A DNA stretch of 64,000 bases from Deltaproteobacteria bacterium (GTDB taxonomy: Bacteria > Myxococcota_A > Polyangia > HGW-17), in NCBI GenBank assembly GCA_016937155.1, contig JAFGWM010000038.1, forward strand, positions 1-64,000. Direction: 5' to 3'. The notes below the pieces were generated by a model that was not told the origin of the DNA, did no database searches, and saw only the letters and a list, made by a program, of their open reading frames with translations. Numbering within the stretch: position 1 is the stretch's first letter; the number at the start of each line of letters is the position of its first letter. The position numbers and the translations under genes were made by a program. Of the stretch, positions 58,312 to 64,000 are shown piece after piece.

Positions 58312-58439
58312 TTTCATAACCTGAAATAAATCCAAGTATCAGCTTTAGAATTTTCCATTTTTATTATATGCTAGGTGCGTGTAAATATAATTTTGTAACT
58401 TGATAATAATATCAAGAAGATACAGTATGTTGGAATTCA

Positions 58440-61271
58440 ATGGCCAGTAAACTATCATCTTTATTAGTAAAGAAAAATCTCATTCCTGTCCGTAAACTTG
58501 ATCAGGCATTTCAGCGTCAGGTACTTTTCGGAGGAACACTGGATACATCCCTTCTTGAAATGGGACTTTTCAATGAACTTGAAATTACAAGAACTATTGT
58601 CGAGGCATCTCAGATACCCACAATTGATCTCAGACATTTGAGAATTACGGATGCTGCAGCCCTTTCAAGTGTTTTCCCACCAAAACTGGCGCAAAGATAC
58701 AGTGTAATACCGGTAATTAAAAGTAATGATTATATTGGTATTCTGGTCACAGGAGAAATTGAAAGAAATAAAATTGATGAGATGGGTTTCATGCTTGGGT
58801 TATCTCTCCATCCCAGAGTGGTTCCAGAGATAAGATTGTGGCAGTATGCACATGAAGTATACAATTTTCCACTTGATGACCGTCTTTTAAAACTGCTTGA
58901 GAAACTTGGACCGGTACCAGGTTATCCTGCAGATCTTATTGAGGAATGGTCCCTCGATGCTCTTCATCAGAATCAGGAAAGTATAGAAGAGCCTGAAGAA
59001 CCATTATCTGCTGAAAATTCATTTAACAGTAAAAATGAAGATGTTAGCGATGAAATTGAAATCACTCCTGTTCCTAAATTCGAATACATAGAAAAAAGAA
59101 TCCCATCGGACATTCTTGTTCCATCAATCGTTCACCGGGCTAAAATAGAAACCGGAGAATTTGAAAAAGCCCTTGAACGTGAACAGTCCCCTGAAGAGGT
59201 TGAAGTTGAAGATTTCAATGATGCCATAACAAAACCTGGATTCACTATCTCACCTGAAGTAAAAAGCATTCAGAAACTGGATGCTATTGAGGATGAAAAT
59301 TCCTTTGATGATGCTTCAAAGCAGGATACAGTACAAAAAAAATCACCTGTGGAATCCGAAACTTCTAATGAAGGTGGGATTTATGAGGTTCCCGCTGATG
59401 AAACTATGGAAAATTCCGGTGCTGAATCAGGGAACGTGGAGTCTGCTGGAGAAGTCCAGGATAATGCTGAAACTCCATCAAATGAAATCTCTGAATCTGA
59501 ACTGAAAGAAGAAGCCACTGATGACAGCCCTACTGCAACTGAATTTCAAACTGAAAACAAACCCGGTACCATTGAAAGCATAGCAGATGCTGATTCCACT
59601 GAACTTTTGGATATGGGATTTGATTCTAATCCTACCGAAACAGATACGCTTTCAGTTGATGAGTCTTCTCTGGATCATGTTCAGAAATCACTGCAGAATA
59701 TAATTGAAAATAAAGTAAATCGTCAGATTGTAAGTTTTGAATCCAGCAGAATTTCTCTGGATGATCTTGAAGATCAACTTTCTACTCTGAATGATAGAGA
59801 TGAAATATTGATTTCATTTCTGAAATACGCATCCAATTTCTTTGATTTCGGCTACATCTTTACCGTTACAAATGATGCTGCTCAGGGGAGATTCGCAATA
59901 TTCTCGGGTCAGATTGATCAGCACAATGTGAGAAATTATCTTATTTCTCTGTCCTTTGACAGTGTCCTTAAGGAAGCCCTTACCGGAAATCATTATATTG
60001 GAGATCTAAAACGGGATGAAGGTAATCTCTTCATCATTGATTATCTAAGTCTTGGCAGACCTGAGAAACTGTTTTCTGTCCCGCTTGCCATCGGGAAACG
60101 TACAGTAGCTGTTTTGTTTGCTGTATCCAACAGAACTGTAGATCTGAATCAGGCTGAGGAGTTTTTACCCCTTGGTGCTGATTTAACATCAAAGGCTCTT
60201 GTTTCTCTGATAAGAAAATCTAAAAAATCTGTTAAAAAACATATAGATAATGAAAAAGTATCCACTGAACACATTTCCCCCTTCAGGACCGTCAGACCTG
60301 GTCCCGGTATTCAATCCCTGCTGGGAGGAACCGGTTCTGCAGTAACAGCGGATGCTCCTATGGTCACAGCACCAATGTCACTTCATGACTCTGAAGGTGT
60401 TGAAGAGGTTATTGCACTCCTTGACCGGCTTGAACATAATTCCATAAGACTTGGACGGCTTGATCCTGAATCCTCAAATCTCTTAAGAGAAAAGCGTGAA
60501 CAAACCCTTGAGGTTCTGTCTTTTTATTTCCCTGGAATGATCACATGGCAAGGAAATACCAGTGATGTTGATGTGCCACCAGCCAGTGCCCATGGTCCAT
60601 TACTTGATTTTATGGTTGAATGGGGCTTACATGTTGTTGGTCTGGCAATGGATCTCATTGATAATGATTCTCCCATAATAAGGTATTATGCAGTTTTTCT
60701 TTTTGAAGAAATCAGACTTCCCGAAGCCATCTACCGTATAGGTGAAAAACTTTTTGATCCGGATATCAGTGTAAGAAGAATTGCTGCCAGAGTTCTTCTT
60801 TCATATGAAGGTCACCGAGAATTCAACGAGGTTGTTTCAAATATTACAGGATTTATCTCTAGTGAGGAATCCTTCCTGAAAAACTGCAGTATTGAAGCTG
60901 TCGGAAGACTTAGATCAAGAAATGCAATTGAAAAATTAATCGGATCATTATCAAATGCATCTTCAGAACTTGCAACTACTATCAGTGAGGCGTTGAAATT
61001 CATTACCCTCAGAGAATACGGGGATAACGTAAACCGATGGAATTCATGGTGGGCACTGAATTCAAAGCGCCACCGCATTCTGTGGCTTATTGAAGCCCTG
61101 CGAAGTAATGAAAAAGCTATAAAGACACTAGCTATCTCTGAACTTCACCGAATAACCGGTGAACGTTTCGGTTATAATCCGGATCAGAATCCTGCTGATA
61201 ATGAGGAATCCACAAAACAGTGGATCTCATGGTGGGAACGTCGTGGGAAACAACTGTTTTCAGGGGAATAG
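58440..61271 (+). CDS. Large protein: MshEN/GspE-N-like N-terminus, acidic linker, GAF-like domain, C-terminal HEAT-like repeats
   Basis: KLSSLLVKKNLIPVRKLDQAFQRQ...VIPVIKSNDYIGILVTGEI; acidic linker; VGRLRSRNAIEKLIGSLSNASSELATTISEAL HEAT-type helices. Confidence 0.6.
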   Translation: MASKLSSLLVKKNLIPVRKLDQAFQRQVLFGGTLDTSLLEMGLFNELEITRTIVEASQIPTIDLRHLRITDAAALSSVFPPKLAQRYSVIPVIKSNDYIGILVTGEIERNKIDEMGFMLGLSLHPRVVPEIRLWQYAHEVYNFPLDDRLLKLLEKLGPVPGYPADLIEEWSLDALHQNQESIEEPEEPLSAENSFNSKNEDVSDEIEITPVPKFEYIEKRIPSDILVPSIVHRAKIETGEFEKALEREQSPEEVEVEDFNDAITKPGFTISPEVKSIQKLDAIEDENSFDDASKQDTVQKKSPVESETSNEGGIYEVPADETMENSGAESGNVESAGEVQDNAETPSNEISESELKEEATDDSPTATEFQTENKPGTIESIADADSTELLDMGFDSNPTETDTLSVDESSLDHVQKSLQNIIENKVNRQIVSFESSRISLDDLEDQLSTLNDRDEILISFLKYASNFFDFGYIFTVTNDAAQGRFAIFSGQIDQHNVRNYLISLSFDSVLKEALTGNHYIGDLKRDEGNLFIIDYLSLGRPEKLFSVPLAIGKRTVAVLFAVSNRTVDLNQAEEFLPLGADLTSKALVSLIRKSKKSVKKHIDNEKVSTEHISPFRTVRPGPGIQSLLGGTGSAVTADAPMVTAPMSLHDSEGVEEVIALLDRLEHNSIRLGRLDPESSNLLREKREQTLEVLSFYFPGMITWQGNTSDVDVPPASAHGPLLDFMVEWGLHVVGLAMDLIDNDSPIIRYYAVFLFEEIRLPEAIYRIGEKLFDPDISVRRIAARVLLSYEGHREFNEVVSNITGFISSEESFLKNCSIEAVGRLRSRNAIEKLIGSLSNASSELATTISEALKFITLREYGDNVNRWNSWWALNSKRHRILWLIEALRSNEKAIKTLAISELHRITGERFGYNPDQNPADNEESTKQWISWWERRGKQLFSGE

Positions 61272-61289
61272 ATTTTCAGTAAAGTTTTT

Positions 61290-62303
61290 TCAGGGAATAT
61301 TTTTTTCCAGAGACCTGCACTGAGCAGCTATGCAGCTCTGGGGAGCAATAATGGAGCATTTTCTTAAATAGTCCTTAGCCACCACAGCATCACCTCTTTT
61401 TAATTTAGACATAGCACCATAAAGCCACGCTTCCTGAATGCCATTACATGGGGGTCCTTGCTTCAAAGTCCTGTCAAATTCTCTTTCACTGTCATCATAT
61501 CGTCCCATTTTATAGTAAATTCTTGCAAGTCTGTATCTGGCAAGACAAAAATTTTTCTGACTTATGAGAGCCTGTTTCAAATGAGAAATAGCTCTGGGAT
61601 AATTTTTCATATTAAAATATGCCCACCCCACATTGGATGAAGCCACATGAGTTTCCTGATAAACCAGATCTGACATTGCAATTTTAGAGTGTTCCAAGGC
61701 GCTTTCCCAATCTTCAAGATAAAGATCTATCGCACTGATATTATTATAACTTGATGATTTTAATTCTTTATCTCTTGCACTAAATGTAAAATGCTTTCTT
61801 GATTTAATAAGCAAATCCTTCCATCTGTCAGAACTTTCCTTTTTTTCATCACCCTGAAAACACTGTACTCTTGTTCCCATATCAATTTCAGTTGTGGCTT
61901 TTTTCAGATAAATCAGACCCAGTTCAAAGTGTGCCCTGACATGGCTGCTGTCAGCAATTATGGCTTTTCTCAGTTCAACAAGTGCAGCATCAAGATATTT
62001 CCTTGAAGCAGCGGTCTCCCGCTCAATTACAAGGTTGTTTCTTTTCATTCTGTTTCTGTCAGATCTTATTTTTGAAATCTGAGCAGGTCTGTCACCTGAA
62101 AGTGAAAGTTTTGACAGACTTTTTACAATACGGGCATTTTCTGCTCTCAGAGAATCTATCTTCCTGAGTGTTTCCACATATTTTGAAAAATAGTCATGAC
62201 CAAGATAATACTGCTTCTGGGCAAACCTTGGTTTTTTACCATCCTCTTCACGACATGAACTCATAATAAAAATAATTGTGGAAATATATAGAAGGTTTTT
62301 CAT
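61290..62303 (-). CDS. TPR lipoprotein
   Basis: Lipobox IMSSC; TPRs VGWAYFNMKNYPRAISHLKQAL and ARIYYKMGRYDDSEREFDRTL. Confidence 0.75.
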   Translation of the reverse strand: MKNLLYISTIIFIMSSCREEDGKKPRFAQKQYYLGHDYFSKYVETLRKIDSLRAENARIVKSLSKLSLSGDRPAQISKIRSDRNRMKRNNLVIERETAASRKYLDAALVELRKAIIADSSHVRAHFELGLIYLKKATTEIDMGTRVQCFQGDEKKESSDRWKDLLIKSRKHFTFSARDKELKSSSYNNISAIDLYLEDWESALEHSKIAMSDLVYQETHVASSNVGWAYFNMKNYPRAISHLKQALISQKNFCLARYRLARIYYKMGRYDDSEREFDRTLKQGPPCNGIQEAWLYGAMSKLKRGDAVVAKDYLRKCSIIAPQSCIAAQCRSLEKNIP

Positions 62304-62507
62304 CATAAACTCCATCAGCAGGATTCTATGTCATTAATTCCGTAAGTCAAAAATACGATGGATAAATCTTTCGGTGACCTTTGTTCTTCTGTGCGTTTGC
62401 AGTTCCTTTTGGGAATTACTTTCTTCAGGTATGGATTCATAATGAAATTTGGTATTGGAAAATACGGTCTTACGTGAGATAATCCGCCGCTGATAAGGAG
62501 TAAAATA

Positions 62508-63782
62508 ATGATCGATCCCAAATTGCTTGATGATGAATCCCTGAAAACAACTCTGGCCAAAAGAAATGAAAAGTATGCAAAAATGGCAGAAGAGCTATCA
62601 CTTATCAATAACCGCTGGAAACTTCTTAAGGCTGAAATAGACAACCTCAGACATGAACAGAAGTCCCGTTCCACTATGATGAGAACTCTAAAAGGTGATG
62701 AAGCAGCTTCTCTCAGGGATGAATTAAAAAAACTCAGTGATACCATCAAGGAAAAGTCATCTCTGCTTCTGGTAATTGAAAATGAAAAAATGGAAATGGC
62801 ACTGCATATTCCAAATATTCCATACGCCGATACACCTGATGGTGGTGAAGAAAACAATCGCGAGGTCGGCAAATGGGGAAGTATTCCTGAAATAGAAAAT
62901 CCTTTACCTCACTGGGAACTGGGTGAACATCTCGGGATACTGGATTTTGACCGTGCTTCAAAAATGTCAGGGAGCCGATTCAGTATTCTTAAAGGTGCAG
63001 GAGCTAAACTTGAGAGAGCACTCATAAATTTCATGCTGGATGAACACACCAGTTCTGGATACACTGAGATGAGTCCACCTCTTCTGGTAAAAAGAGACAC
63101 AATGGTTGGAACAGGTCAACTTCCTCACCTCGAAGAGGATGCTTACAAGACATCAGGAGACGATCCCTATTTTCTCATTCCTACAGCAGAAGTGGTTCTT
63201 GTAAATTCACGGAGAGATGAAATCCTTGAAAATTCAGAGTTACCAGTAAAATATGTTGCAGCCACCACCTGCTTCAGATCAGAAGCCGGGAGTTATGGAA
63301 GAGATGTAAGAGGGCTCATAAGACAGCACCAGTTCTGGAAAGTGGAACTGGTAAAAATAACTGCTCCTGAGGAATCAGAAAACGAACTTATCGAATTAAA
63401 AAACAATGCTGAAGGTATTTTAAAAAAACTGGAACTTCCTTTCAGAACTGTAATGCTGGCCAAGGGAGATATGGGGTTTGCAGCTGCAAGAACATTTGAT
63501 CTTGAAGTATGGCTTCCTTCAGAAAACACATACAGGGAAATATCATCATGTTCAAACTGCACTGATTTTCAGGCAAGAAGAACAAAAATCCGATATCGCC
63601 CGAATACTGGTGATAAACCACAACTTTGTCATACACTTAATGGAAGTGGAATTGCAGTAGGCAGAACACTTCTTGCAATTCTGGAAAACTTCCAGACACC
63701 TGATAAAAACGTTGTTATCCCTCCAGTTTTAAGACCATATCTGGGAGGAAAAGCAATGATAACACCTGAAGGTCTGAAATAA
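62508..63782 (+). CDS. serS: Seryl-tRNA synthetase
   Basis: N-terminal coiled coil; [64 protein letters not shown]-type motif 2; motif 3 [20 protein letters not shown]. Confidence 0.97.
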   Translation: [424 protein letters not shown]

Positions 63783-63806
63783 CAATTCTCAACAGGGAGT
63801 TTTTTT

Positions 63807-64000
63807 ATGAATTTCAAAAAACGGAAGATGATTGAAATAATAGACCGTCGGTCGTTTTTAATGACTACTTTTGCAGTGTTAGCCGGTTGCAAAACCGGAA
63901 AGAAAACTGAGCATTCTGAAACTGCCGGAAAACCAGGAAAAAACAAAAATATACAGCCACTAAAACCTAATCCATCGTCCAAAACAGAACCTGTAGTAAA
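63807..64000 (+). CDS. Putative Tat-dependent lipoprotein, 3' end outside the window
   Basis: SD CAGGGAG; translated by hand: MNFKKRKMIEIIDRRSFLMTTFAVLAGCKTGKK..., twin-Arg and lipobox. Confidence 0.6.
   Translation, partial: MNFKKRKMIEIIDRRSFLMTTFAVLAGCKTGKKTEHSETAGKPGKNKNIQPLKPNPSSKTEPVV

Overview
This is a 64 kb window of an AT-rich bacterial chromosome. It is mostly ordinary housekeeping DNA, with many lipoprotein and TPR genes that look like a Myxococcota or deltaproteobacterial-type lineage; the lineage is an inference. I see no CRISPR array, IS element or phage module. Recognisable blocks are: tRNA-Ser(CGA), tRNA-Ser(GGA), SRP RNA, dnaX, ybaB, recR; a 12 kb minus-strand operon of giant TPR/coiled-coil periplasmic proteins ending in one TolQ and two TolR genes, similar in layout to the Myxococcus Agl/Glt gliding machinery; nucleoside phosphorylases and glycogen phosphorylase; a TolC-MacA-MacB exporter; mutS2, rlmE and a stand-alone rplC; mtnP; pheST; udk, a Crp/Fnr regulator and a ferredoxin; recO, mgtE and serS. 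The observations I rate highest are: (1) the AglRQS-like TolQ-TolR-TolR plus giant TPR operon, in which the second TolR has Asn in place of the proton-carrying Asp; (2) a perfect A7 slippery site in dnaX with an immediate -1 stop, predicting a 382-aa gamma subunit; (3) an acidic Cys-Asp signal found only on the four extracellular-type lipoproteins among 12; (4) a shared Gln-Gly/Asp-Lys start on the mature non-lipidated proteins of the TolQR/TPR operon; (5) a perfect FNR box (TTGATTTAAATCAA) between a Crp/Fnr gene carrying the E-xx-SR recognition motif and a ferredoxin gene; (6) a MacB permease missing about 35 residues between its last two TM helices; (7) rplC separated from the S10 operon with its own sigma70 promoter. 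All calls come from reading the sequence and supplied translations; no searches were run.
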